DNA from: Chitinophaga filiformis
GTDB taxonomy: Bacteria > Bacteroidota > Bacteroidia > Chitinophagales > Chitinophagaceae
Direction of reading: 5' to 3'
Length of the DNA: 64,000 nt
NCBI RefSeq assembly: GCF_021646545.1
Contig: NZ_JAKIRP010000010.1
Coordinates: forward strand, 186,001 to 250,000
Of the stretch, positions 35,091 through 42,825 are shown one piece after another. The position numbers and the translations under genes are program-made. The notes below the pieces were generated by a model. That model saw nothing but the letters and a program-made list of their open reading frames with translations, was not told the origin of the DNA and ran no database searches. Positions within the stretch are counted from its first letter, which is position 1; every line of letters starts with the position of its first letter.

Positions 35091-35951
35091 TCAGGCAGCA
35101 ACATCATCATGATCTGTTCCGGTGATCACATCCTGCCATTCTGCGATCTCTTTCTCAAAAGCGGCGGTCTTTTCCCTGAACTTCGCCAGAGTATCATTAC
35201 CCAATGGGAGGTGTACAGGAGGTTTTTCCGCATGTCCAAGTTTCACGAAGGCCTGTGCCAGTTTCACCGGATCGCCGGGCTGTTTTTTGTTAACAGCAGC
35301 TGCAAAGGAGCGCATTTCACCGACGGTAGCGGCATAATCGCTGATCTCATTGCTGGTTTTTACCAGGGAAGAGTGGTCGAGGAATTCTGTCCTGAAGAAA
35401 CCCGGAGCTACCACAGTCGCATAGATACCCAGCGGAGCCAGTTCCTGCGCCATTGCCTCGGTAATGCCTTCCACGGCAAATTTGGTAGAACCATAAATAC
35501 CCCAGCCTACAAATCCGGATAAGCCACCTATGGAAGAAATATTGATCACATGACCGGATCCCTGTGCCCGCATATGAGGTAACACTGCACGGGTTACGTT
35601 CAACACTCCAAACACATTTACTTCATAGTTATTCTTTACCTCCTGCGCTGTAGCTTCTTCTACTCCGCTTAACAGACCATAACCGGCATTATTTACCAGG
35701 ACATCAATTCTTCCGAAGGTGTCAACAGCCTGTTTGGCTGCTGCTATCGCCTGTTCTTCATTAGTAATGTCCAGGGTTACCACAGCGAGATGCGCATGAT
35801 TTCCCAGCTGGGCGGCCAGGTCTTCCGGTTTGCTGCGTACGGTAGCTACCAGTTTATCGCCTGCTGCAAGAACTGCCTTTGATATTTCTAATCCAAAACC
35901 CCGGGATGCTCCGGTGATGAACCATACTTTCTGTGTTTTTGTGCTTTTCAT
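35091..35951 (-). CDS. Short-chain dehydrogenase/reductase
   Basis: 286 residues from ATG 35951 (MKSTKTQKVWFITGASRG); the frame is open to 36035 but those codons overlap the AraC gene end and lie outside the domain. Rossmann TGASRGFG, NNAG, the catalytic Ser in INISSIGG and YGSTK. TVRSKPEDL at strand 2 suggests NADP(H). Classical SDR of the oxidoreductase type often regulated by an adjacent AraC gene; substrate unknown. The AraC gene ends 81 bp upstream on the same strand. Confidence 0.93.
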   Translation of the reverse strand: MKSTKTQKVWFITGASRGFGLEISKAVLAAGDKLVATVRSKPEDLAAQLGNHAHLAVVTLDITNEEQAIAAAKQAVDTFGRIDVLVNNAGYGLLSGVEEATAQEVKNNYEVNVFGVLNVTRAVLPHMRAQGSGHVINISSIGGLSGFVGWGIYGSTKFAVEGITEAMAQELAPLGIYATVVAPGFFRTEFLDHSSLVKTSNEISDYAATVGEMRSFAAAVNKKQPGDPVKLAQAFVKLGHAEKPPVHLPLGNDTLAKFREKTAAFEKEIAEWQDVITGTDHDDVAA

Positions 35952-36031
35952 TTTGTTTGCGTTTTGTGATACAAAGATGAAAAGAAGCCAGCAGCCGGGC
36001 TTTAGCAAAAACACTGAACCTTTTATGAAAA

Positions 36032-36955
36032 TCAAAGATGGTATGTCTTCCTGAACTCAGCGGGGGTAATACCGGTATTTTTCTTAAAGAATGAGTTAAA
36101 ATTGGGTTGTTCTGCGTAACCAATACTATACCCGATCTCCTGTAGTGACCAATCAGTTTGCAAAAGCAATACCTTGGTTTCATCCAGCAGGCGGTTTTTG
36201 ATATGGGTGCTTACATTCTGGCCTGTATGCTTCTTCAGTAAGGCATTCAGGTGATTGGGATGTACTGCCAGATCTGCTGCAAATTCTTTGGCTGTCCTGA
36301 TCCGGATAGGGGTTTCTTTGTTGATGGTAGCAGTTTCCGCTTCAAGCAATCTGAAAAACTCATGCACATGACGGAACTCATCTGTTACATTATCTGGCGG
36401 AGGGAAATTGGCAATTTTGGCGCTTTCCACCATTATCAGCTGCAGGTAAGCCTGCATGGAATCATCGCTCCACTTGCCGCCCAGCAGCTCCTCCTCCTTC
36501 ATCTTCGCAAACAATTGCTCCAATGTATGTGCATGCTGCTCCGTCAATCTGATCACACTTTTGGACTTGTCGTTAAACAGACCAAATTTATCCATGCTTG
36601 CCTTCAAAGTGGGATGCTCATTGATAAACGACTTTTTGAAGAGACAATAAAATCCGCCTGATTCCTCTGACAAATTTTTCCACGAAATAATATCATTGGG
36701 ATGGATAAACAGAATGGTTGGCTCTTCCAGGTAATAGGTATTTAATCCCATTGTGAACACCCCTGCCCCTTTCGTGGTCAGCAGTACTTTATAAAAATCT
36801 CTCCGGTTGGGAGACAGATAATTCCGGCATTCATGTATTTCCCTGTTAAACACCCTGATGGTCCAGTCTTCAAAAAATTCCCGGAATACAGGGATCAGGT
36901 CGGGTATATCTCTTAATGTATCTATGGTTCGGCTGTCGAGCGTCTGAGATGGCAT
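36032..36955 (-). CDS. AraC-family transcriptional regulator
   Basis: 307 residues. N-terminal cupin-like sensing region (about 40-130, KGAGVFTMGLNTYYLEEPTI) and C-terminal double HTH (about 205-305): AKEFAADLAVHPNHLNALLK and LQEIGYSIGYAEQPNFNSFF with the FKKNTGITPAEFR end. Likely activator of the SDR gene immediately downstream, or of itself; the ligand is unknown. Confidence 0.94.
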   Translation of the reverse strand: MPSQTLDSRTIDTLRDIPDLIPVFREFFEDWTIRVFNREIHECRNYLSPNRRDFYKVLLTTKGAGVFTMGLNTYYLEEPTILFIHPNDIISWKNLSEESGGFYCLFKKSFINEHPTLKASMDKFGLFNDKSKSVIRLTEQHAHTLEQLFAKMKEEELLGGKWSDDSMQAYLQLIMVESAKIANFPPPDNVTDEFRHVHEFFRLLEAETATINKETPIRIRTAKEFAADLAVHPNHLNALLKKHTGQNVSTHIKNRLLDETKVLLLQTDWSLQEIGYSIGYAEQPNFNSFFKKNTGITPAEFRKTYHL

Positions 36956-37078
36956 AACTGCGTGTATATGACTACTAATTTACTGCATTTGTCACAAATA
37001 CCCCCTAAGGTTGGCAGCTTCAGCAACCTGTTACCCGGGGCTTATTAGTTACCTTAGTACTCACCAATACTATTTAAA

Positions 37079-37573
37079 ATGGAAGTACAACCACTTAGCA
37101 GTAAAACTTTTGGCTTTATGGTATTGTATGACATGCATACCACTTTTTTCTCAAATGTGATCGTTGACATTTCTGAAAAAGACGCCAATGAACGCCTGGG
37201 TACCAAAGCCAATCATATGGCCTGGCTTACAGGCAGCCTGGTACAGGAACGATTTGAATTGGCCAGATCGTTCGGTATTGAAAAACAACAGCAGGCGCAT
37301 GAACTTTTTAAAGATCACAAGGGCATACAGGAGGGCGTGACCTATCCTGCACTGAGCGCCTTCGAAAAAGACTGGAAGATCATTTCTCCGCTTTTAAGAG
37401 AAGCGCTCCTCAATGCTGACGATGATAAGTTTGATGAGCCCTTTGAAATGCCCGGTATGAAAATGAGCCTGTTTGATCTGGTTTCTTTTCAGACTTACCG
37501 CGAGGCTAACTGTATCGGACAATTAGCATTATGGCGGAGGTTACTGGGCTATGAAGCCATGAAGTATATGTAA
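37079..37573 (+). CDS. DinB/DUF664-like four-helix bundle protein
   Basis: 164 residues, helical. KANHMAWLTGSLVQERFELAR matches the first metal-His helix of DinB-like proteins, and YREANCIGQLALWRRLLGYEA matches the third. The usual His before -hGQ- is Cys here, so the metal site may be altered. These proteins include thiol-dependent transferases and DNA-damage-inducible proteins; no specific role can be given. A terminator follows at 37608-37638. Confidence 0.75.
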   Translation: MEVQPLSSKTFGFMVLYDMHTTFFSNVIVDISEKDANERLGTKANHMAWLTGSLVQERFELARSFGIEKQQQAHELFKDHKGIQEGVTYPALSAFEKDWKIISPLLREALLNADDDKFDEPFEMPGMKMSLFDLVSFQTYREANCIGQLALWRRLLGYEAMKYM

Positions 37574-37607
37574 CTCCTGCCTGCTCTTACACAACAGCGT
37601 AATATAT

Positions 37608-37638
37608 AAGTCCCGGAGATAGTTCATTCCCGGGACTT
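37608..37638 (+). terminator. Terminator between convergent genes
   Basis: Arms 37608-37616 and 37630-37638, 9-bp GC-rich stem, followed on the plus strand by GTTTTTC. It ends the DinB-like transcript and may serve the opposing gene, which ends 6 bp further on. Confidence 0.75.
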
Positions 37639-37643
37639 GTTTT

Positions 37644-38351
37644 TCATACATTATAAGGCACTCCGGGTTCGGATACAAGGAATCCATCTTCAGAGATATC
37701 GCTAATATCATAATGAAAACCATCTGATATCCTTTCCTTACGCGGAAGAAAAAACCCCTTTATACAATTCGGATTACGGATGGCGATTTGGATGTGTGTT
37801 TTTTCGTGAATGCCAGAGCCTTCGAAAACTGGTTTCCCTTCAATAAAGGCACCACGTACTGAATCAGGAAGGCGTTGCTCGGAAAAACCTTGCTGCTCGA
37901 TGTCTTCTTTTATTTGCGCTGCGATTTCTTCATGCATATGTTCAATTATAAAACAATCAAGCTCTCCTATCATTCTATTTTTAGACCTACCCTTTGCCTT
38001 ATCTGCACTTTCGTATAGTTCTTTTCCTCTCTGTCGAAGATCAGTTACAAATCTCTCATATGAACGCTTAAACATAAGAATATGTTCCGCATTTAAAAAA
38101 TCGCAGCAATATCCAAGCTCGATAACAGCGCCAATTACAGCGGGTTTAGTAATCTTCCCGCGTTTATGTTTTTCATTAGCCCAATCTAAGGCGCGTCGAT
38201 AATTGTTCTCCCAGAAATACATTCCATTACCTAACCAATCAAATCGTTCTCTGCTTATCTTAATTCTATTTGGATTATTCAACAATGCGTTACAAACTGC
38301 TTCATCACAACCGTGAAAGCCTACAATTAAATTTGGTCTGATATGATACAT
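37644..38351 (-). CDS. PARP/ADP-ribosyltransferase-like protein, possible toxin
   Basis: 235 residues, no signal peptide. The N-terminus LIVGFHGCDEAV then FDWLGNGMYFWENNYRRALD has the same arrangement as the PARP signature (hHG near the start, then G-x-G-(I/M)-Y-F plus a following helix), that is the H and Y of the H-Y-E/x triad. The late segment THIQIAIRNPNCIKGFFLP lines up with the PARP strand that carries the third residue; Gln or Ile occupies it, so mono-ADP-ribosylation or an inactive enzyme is possible. The centre (about 90-165) is helical and charged. It is last in a minus-strand series behind three small paralogous genes, the layout of a toxin-antitoxin operon. Function is inferred. 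Confidence 0.68.
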   Translation of the reverse strand: MYHIRPNLIVGFHGCDEAVCNALLNNPNRIKISRERFDWLGNGMYFWENNYRRALDWANEKHKRGKITKPAVIGAVIELGYCCDFLNAEHILMFKRSYERFVTDLRQRGKELYESADKAKGRSKNRMIGELDCFIIEHMHEEIAAQIKEDIEQQGFSEQRLPDSVRGAFIEGKPVFEGSGIHEKTHIQIAIRNPNCIKGFFLPRKERISDGFHYDISDISEDGFLVSEPGVPYNV

Positions 38352-38407
38352 TTACAGTACTTATTATTTGGCGTTAACAATCTTATTTAAGTCCGGGTAA
38401 CATATAT

Positions 38408-38623
38408 TTAATTTAATGTTGCCAACGTAGCTTGTTTTTCTTTAACTCTTCTAGTACATTCGTCTATCCACTTACCTAAATTTTGGTAGGGGGCTGTATA
38501 ATTCCCGTTGCTATCTAAAAAACCAATTTCTTGAAATTTCTTAAATATCTCTTCTTTCGTTTTTTTCCGTGCCCTCTCTCTCTTCATAAATTCAATTACT
38601 TCCTGAATGTGTTCTGATGTCAT
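38408..38623 (-). CDS. Small unknown protein, tandem copy 1 (nearest to the ART gene)
   Basis: 71 residues from ATG 38623; a longer open frame to 38725 enters the spacer. The sequence starts MTSEHIQEVIEFMKRERARK, then EEIFKKFQEIGFLDSNGNY and APYQNLGKWIDECTRR. Two charged helices around a GFLDSNGNYTAPY turn, no known family. It ends 56 bp before the ART-like start. The region before the start (about 38624-38645) shares an AATTATAAT...TTTAAGT element with the other copies. An antitoxin or immunity role is inferred. Confidence 0.72.
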   Translation of the reverse strand: MTSEHIQEVIEFMKRERARKKTKEEIFKKFQEIGFLDSNGNYTAPYQNLGKWIDECTRRVKEKQATLATLN

Positions 38624-38747
38624 GATTATAATTTTATTTAAGTGAATAATATTAAAGCAAACACTAAACCACGCGCAACTTGTTACATAGATGAGCCTTA
38701 TCTCGGTAGATCCTAACAATCTCACTTTAATGATCTAACAAGGTGTA

Positions 38748-38954
38748 TTATGTCAATTGTGCTTGTTTCTCTTTAGCCTCTCTGGTACATTCATCTATCC
38801 AACGGCCCAAATTCCGGTAGGGAGCTGCGTAGTCTCCATTGCTATCTAAAAATCCAATTCTTTGCCATTTCTTTATTATCTCTTCCTCCGTTTGGGTCTT
38901 GGCACTCTCTCTATCCATAAATTCAAGTACTTTCCTGATGTGTTCTGATGTCAT
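38748..38954 (-). CDS. Small unknown protein, tandem copy 2
   Basis: 68 residues: MTSEHIRKVLEFMDRESAK, EEIIKKWQRIGFLDSNGDYA, APYRNLGRWIDECTREAKEK, ending QAQLT. About two thirds identical to copies 1 and 3 by eye. Separated from copy 1 by 124 bp, and its start is preceded by the same AATTATAAT/TTTAAGT leader. Likely the product of a tandem duplication with a unit of about 330-340 bp. Confidence 0.72.
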   Translation of the reverse strand: MTSEHIRKVLEFMDRESAKTQTEEEIIKKWQRIGFLDSNGDYAAPYRNLGRWIDECTREAKEKQAQLT

Positions 38955-39075
38955 GATTATAATTTTTTTATTTAAGTAAAAGCCATATTAAGTCAGGCAT
39001 AAGATAACCTGCACCTTATTTTGACATTATAATTTCGTCTTAAGGTCCCGTCAAAGTCTATTATGTCAACTGCAC

Positions 39076-39267
39076 TTATTCTTCTTTAGCCTTTCTGGTA
39101 CATTCATCTATCCGCCGGCCTAAATTCCGGTAGGGAGCTGTGTAATTTCCGTTACTATCCAAAAGCCCAACTTCTTGCCATTCCTTTATTATTTCTTCCT
39201 TTGTTCTATTCTTGACACTCTCTCTGTTCATAAATTCAATCACTTTCCGAATGTGTTCTGATGTCAT
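39076..39267 (-). CDS. Small unknown protein, tandem copy 3 (C-terminally shortened)
   Basis: 63 residues: MTSEHIRKVIEFMNRESVK, EEIIKEWQEVGLLDSNGNY, APYRNLGRRIDECTRKAKEE. Compared with copy 2, the codon equivalent to CAA (Gln) is TAA, so the protein stops five residues early, while the old TTGACATAA end is still visible downstream. Probably still functional, since only the tail is lost. First of the series in the direction of transcription; the leader again has TATTTAAGT. Confidence 0.68.
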   Translation of the reverse strand: MTSEHIRKVIEFMNRESVKNRTKEEIIKEWQEVGLLDSNGNYTAPYRNLGRRIDECTRKAKEE

Positions 39268-39556
39268 GCTCTATATTTAAGTAAACAATATCTTTTCTTT
39301 CCCAATAACACTCCCTCCCATGCAAATGCATAGCCATGCCTACACTGCATAGTATGGCATAGGCATATCGCAATTATCATCTAGAAGTTCTCAATTAATT
39401 CATTAGTGGAGAGTGTTAACAAGCAATACCCGAATTTATGTCAAACAAACAATACAACAATAAATCTTGCGAACTTTTCTTGAATTGACAATACCAATAT
39501 TAAACAACAAAAGCCCCTTGCGGAGCTCCTGTTTAACTGTTTACGCATTTCAAAAA
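39268..39556. other. Intergenic region upstream of the small-gene series
   Basis: About 290 bp, AT-rich. It contains a 7-bp inverted repeat (ATGCCTA at about 39335, TAGGCAT at about 39357) that might be an operator for the small-gene series, and at its far end the azoreductase terminator (39512-39527). I cannot place a full promoter. Confidence 0.4.
39512..39527 (-). terminator. Terminator of the azoreductase-DoxX unit
   Basis: Short stem AGCTCC/GGGGCT (one wobble) with a GCAA tetraloop, followed on the minus strand by TTTTGTTG, 30 bp after the azoreductase stop. Confidence 0.7.
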
Positions 39557-40156
39557 CTATACGGCCACTCTTTCAATCGCCTTCTGTAATGCTGTCTCTT
39601 TGTAACCCGGCATATCACACCCTTCCGCCCAGAATGTGCTGATATCCGTTATACCAATAAAACCAAGAGACGCTTCCAGATACGGAACAGCAAAATTATA
39701 AGCCTGCATCGGTCCTTCAGAATAAATAGCACCTGAAGATACCGCCAGGTACACCTTCTTATTAGTCACCAGGCCTTCCTTCTGACCACTTGCATAAGAG
39801 AAAGTTTTTCCCGCCCGCATCACATGATCCAGCCATGCTTTTAGTGTCGAGGGAATATTAAAATTGTAAATAGGCACTCCTATCACAATAATGTCCGCAC
39901 TCATTAACTCATTGATCGCCTCGTCAGAAACCTTCTCCACTTCCGCTACCGCTTCCTGTGCGACCTCGCCCATTCCACGATATACTTTTAAATGCCCCTC
40001 ATGAAAGTGCGGGTATGGCTCCCTTGACAGGTCTTTTACCTTAACGCTAGTACCAGGATATTGCGCCGTCAGCTTTTCAATAACAGCATCTGCCAGCTGC
40101 GTGCTTTTTGACTCAGCTCCTTTTACGCTTGATATAATTTTTAGTATCTTTTTCAT
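39557..40156 (-). CDS. FMN-dependent NADH-azoreductase (AzoR-like)
   Basis: 199 residues, flavodoxin-like fold: KKILKIISSVKGAESKSTQLA at the phosphate-binding loop, DIIVIGVPIYNFNIPSTLKAW, DHVMRAGKTFSY and KKVYLAVSSGAIY. Family members reduce azo compounds and quinones with NAD(P)H. Starts 1 bp after the DoxX stop, so the two are co-translated. An oxidative/electrophile stress role is inferred from the pair. Confidence 0.92.
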   Translation of the reverse strand: MKKILKIISSVKGAESKSTQLADAVIEKLTAQYPGTSVKVKDLSREPYPHFHEGHLKVYRGMGEVAQEAVAEVEKVSDEAINELMSADIIVIGVPIYNFNIPSTLKAWLDHVMRAGKTFSYASGQKEGLVTNKKVYLAVSSGAIYSEGPMQAYNFAVPYLEASLGFIGITDISTFWAEGCDMPGYKETALQKAIERVAV

Positions 40157-40157
40157 G

Positions 40158-40523
40158 TTATTTTGATTTATTCAATTTGTGATAAGTGAAGTACGATACC
40201 GCCAGTACGGCTAGAAAAACAAACGGTACAACCGGCACGGGCATCGGGTCTCCCGAAAAGCCGTGAGCTATACCGGCAGAGATAAACGTAAAAGTGAACC
40301 CTGCATATGTCCACTCCTTTAACCTGCTACCAACCGGCGCCAGCAACAACACGACACCTATAAATTTGGCAATGGCCAGTTCAATCCTGAAATAAGCGGG
40401 AAAACCCAGATGTTGAAATGCCTGATCTATTTTTACGTCAGTGAAATAAGCATACCCTGAATACGTCATCATTAATGCTACCAGTGCGGTACTGATCCAA
40501 TAAACAATCCTTAATGTTTTCAT
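40158..40523 (-). CDS. DoxX-like membrane protein
   Basis: 121 residues, four membrane helices (VYWISTALVALMMTYSGYAY; AKFIGVVLLLAPV; WTYAGFTFTFISAGIAHGF; VVPFVFLAVLAVSYF). FRIELAIAKFIGV and APVGSRLKEWTYAGF fit DoxX/DUF4870-neighbour families of small four-helix proteins. First gene of the DoxX-azoreductase pair; function in respiration or redox balance is not established. Confidence 0.85.
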   Translation of the reverse strand: MKTLRIVYWISTALVALMMTYSGYAYFTDVKIDQAFQHLGFPAYFRIELAIAKFIGVVLLLAPVGSRLKEWTYAGFTFTFISAGIAHGFSGDPMPVPVVPFVFLAVLAVSYFTYHKLNKSK

Positions 40524-41038
40524 TTGATATTTTTTGACAGGGCAAAACTATTTACAATTGCTATTAAATAGTTAGTAGTATACTAAAGGTTAGTAGTAAC
40601 CTGCAGGATAGTTGCGCAAGGTCCGAGGCCGTGATCACGGCTCTTTTTAGTAGAACTTTCGCACGGTTTCCAATGTCCTGATCACTGAATAGCTTACCTT
40701 TGTACTGCTGCATCTGCACTTCCCGGAGACGTTTCATAAGCAACGATTTTCATCTTCTACCAGGCATCTGCCACCTCCCCGATTACCGCCTAAACTCTTT
40801 CTTTACCCTGATCAAGTCCAGGTCAAGTCAAACTAAAGTCCGACTAAGGTCCGGTTAAAGTCTTGTATTATAAGGTCACTTCAGGCTGATTACAGGCTCA
40901 TTTTAAGCTCTTTATAGAGATGTATAAATGCATTTATTAAGTGCTTATAATGAGCCTGAGGAAGAAGGACATAAACGTGATAAGAGCCTATTTGTCAGCT
41001 GATTATTTCGTATATTCGATAAAATCTATTGTGCGTTT
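40524..41038. other. Intergenic region with 11-bp phased repeat
   Basis: About 515 bp between divergent genes and no gene in it. The notable content is a degenerate array of nine 11-bp units at 40813-40915, described separately. The DoxX promoter should lie near 40540-40600 but I see no full consensus. Confidence 0.55.
40813..40915. repeat. Degenerate 11-bp tandem array upstream of 41039 gene
   Basis: Five consecutive 11-bp units (40813, 40824, 40835, 40846, 40857) with consensus near AAAGTCCGACT, then a 4-bp break and four related units (40872, 40883, 40894, 40905) such as AGGCTGATTAC. The period equals about one helical turn and is not a multiple of three, so it is not coding. It ends 123 bp before the start codon. 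Confidence 0.7.
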
Positions 41039-41965
41039 ATGGCCCAAAACTCAAATATTATTACCCAGGGGCTCTCCGGTCGTGTCGGAGGCCTGATCTT
41101 TTACGAGCGGGACGGTAAGCCGTTCTGCCGCAAAATGCCCCAGTATGGCCCAGACAGCATGTCTGCCGCCAGTAAACAAAGCAGCCGCGAATTTGCAAAG
41201 GCCAGTAAGGCTGCAAAATCGATCCGTTCAGCCCTGAATGGAGTATGGCAGCCCGTAAAGGAAGAAACGACGATTTACAGGCTAAATAAGGCCGTTTACG
41301 CGGCTTTGAGAGAAGATACCCTGCACCCACGGGGAAAACGCGTATTCAGCCCCGCAGCCCTGCACCAACACCTGAAAGACTTCCGGTATAACAAAAAAGC
41401 AGTAATGACCATCGGGGGGATAGATACCATCCGTCAGGAAGATGGCAGCATCCTGCTGCAGCTGCCTGCCAACTGGCAACACTGGCTCCATCCTCCTAAA
41501 GGCACCCGGTACATACAGCTCCATGCAGCCGCGCTGGACATGGACTTTGACAATAACACCTGTGTGGGAACCGCTTCAGCGGCCAATTGTATCTCCCTGG
41601 GAGAAAAAAAGCATTCCCTGCTCCTGCCGGCCATAGCCGTCAAAGCAACAGCCACTATTGTTGTACTGCAGCTGCGCTTTCTTCATAGTGACATGAGTGT
41701 CCAGGTTAACAATTCCGTCAGAAGTGAACAGGCGTTTGTTACAGCAGTACTGGCTCCCGCTTTACCCCTGGAAGAAAAACAGGAACGGCCTTCCAAAGCC
41801 CTCAGGATCGCACGGAAAAAACGGTCCGCTGCCGCAATACTGGAAACAAGCCTTTCCCCCACGCCAGCACCTTTTCCACCATTGCCCATTGAGACTCATA
41901 GCATAGCGCCTCCGCTACCTGTTAAGAAATATAAAAAACCGCCCACACTTGTAAATGTGGAATGA
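41039..41965 (+). CDS. Hypothetical protein, lineage-specific, Pro-rich C-terminus
   Basis: 308 residues, no signal peptide, basic. The start IITQGLSGRVGGLIFYERDGKPFCRK resembles the short N-terminal module (SGKVG..VG....G..Y.R..P) of the DUF6266-type proteins of Bacteroidetes; the rest (FSPAALHQHLKDFRYNKKAV, WLHPPKGTRYIQLHAAALDM) has the cadence of that family. The last 50 residues are Pro-rich (SPTPAPFPPLPIE, APPLPVKKYKKPP). Function unknown. Its end overlaps the following gene by 11 bp, implying a two-gene unit. Confidence 0.62.
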   Translation: MAQNSNIITQGLSGRVGGLIFYERDGKPFCRKMPQYGPDSMSAASKQSSREFAKASKAAKSIRSALNGVWQPVKEETTIYRLNKAVYAALREDTLHPRGKRVFSPAALHQHLKDFRYNKKAVMTIGGIDTIRQEDGSILLQLPANWQHWLHPPKGTRYIQLHAAALDMDFDNNTCVGTASAANCISLGEKKHSLLLPAIAVKATATIVVLQLRFLHSDMSVQVNNSVRSEQAFVTAVLAPALPLEEKQERPSKALRIARKKRSAAAILETSLSPTPAPFPPLPIETHSIAPPLPVKKYKKPPTLVNVE

Positions 41966-42629
41966 TTTTTTCAGCTTTCAGGTAAAAAACACATTGAGAG
42001 CTATTTTAATCATCGCGCAGCTGCTGCTTTTCTTCAATGTCCAGGCACAACAAAACAATATAACCGGCGTCACTGCCAGTTATGACCCGGCTTCCATAGC
42101 CGAATTGTACGATCATATCCCTATTGGCCTGGAATTCAAATATGCTAACGGAGAAGTAAGAAAAACAGAAGGATTTTTACAGGGTGCTTACCGCTGGAGG
42201 AATATCAAAGTGACCAGCTCTGCCGGCAGCGTACAGAACGGCTACCTGCAGCTCGACAGGCAACGGCTGGCAAAACTGCATTATCAGGTAGAGCTTAATA
42301 TCACGCTGCCTGAAACCGGAAAGCCGCTGACCACCACGCTGACACTCCCCCACCTGGAAAGTATCCGCTTCAACCATTACGCCGACAGCCTCAAAAAAGG
42401 CATCCGCTTTTACCTGAATGTGGAAGGTTCTTTCAGCAGCGGAAAGATCTATCCGCTGGATACAGCCGCGGTGAAATTCACGGCCAGTGCCGGGAAACTA
42501 TTGGGGCAGGACCTGTTGCTGAACGCTAACGACGCTACCCGCTCTATCACCGTTACAGCTACCAATAAAAACGATCCGGCAATGTCGATATCGAGTACAA
42601 TACCTGTGAAACAACTCCAGGATAAATAA
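41955..42629 (+). CDS. Hypothetical exported protein
   Basis: 224 residues with a signal peptide ending near FFNVQAQQN. The mature part is beta-rich and Ig-like in composition (GLEFKYANGEVRKTEGFLQG, KLHYQVELNITLPETGKP). Middle parts such as YPLDTAAVKFTASAGKLLGQ and ATRSITVTATNKND suggest a bacterial Ig-like fold. The N-terminal MWNDFFSFQV is an unusual extension; an internal start is possible. Starts inside the preceding gene (overlap 41955-41965). No close family recognised. Confidence 0.6.
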   Translation: MWNDFFSFQVKNTLRAILIIAQLLLFFNVQAQQNNITGVTASYDPASIAELYDHIPIGLEFKYANGEVRKTEGFLQGAYRWRNIKVTSSAGSVQNGYLQLDRQRLAKLHYQVELNITLPETGKPLTTTLTLPHLESIRFNHYADSLKKGIRFYLNVEGSFSSGKIYPLDTAAVKFTASAGKLLGQDLLLNANDATRSITVTATNKNDPAMSISSTIPVKQLQDK

Positions 42630-42825
42630 TTCATCATTCCCAGAGCTGAATACTACGGCTAAATAAGTGGTCTATGTTTCAGCTCCAGGTATTTTGAAAC
42701 TGCTGCAGCGATAAATAACCCGTGTACCTCGCAGCTGATAGCTGTGGTGTGCCGGCTTTCAGCTTCAGGGTATTCCGAAGCTGCTCAGGGACTAATAGTC
42801 CATGAGCAGCAGTTGATAACATTTG
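42630..42825. repeat. Spacer holding copies of the DUF58 gene tail
   Basis: Copy A (42658-42695) and the gene end itself, C (42825-42862), share GCTAAATAAG plus TTTCAGCTCCAGGTATTT; a more diverged copy B lies at about 42752-42785. Read on the minus strand, A still encodes KYLELKHRPLI and stop, against KYLELKARSLI and stop for the gene. The units repeat about every 80-87 bp. Confidence 0.75.
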
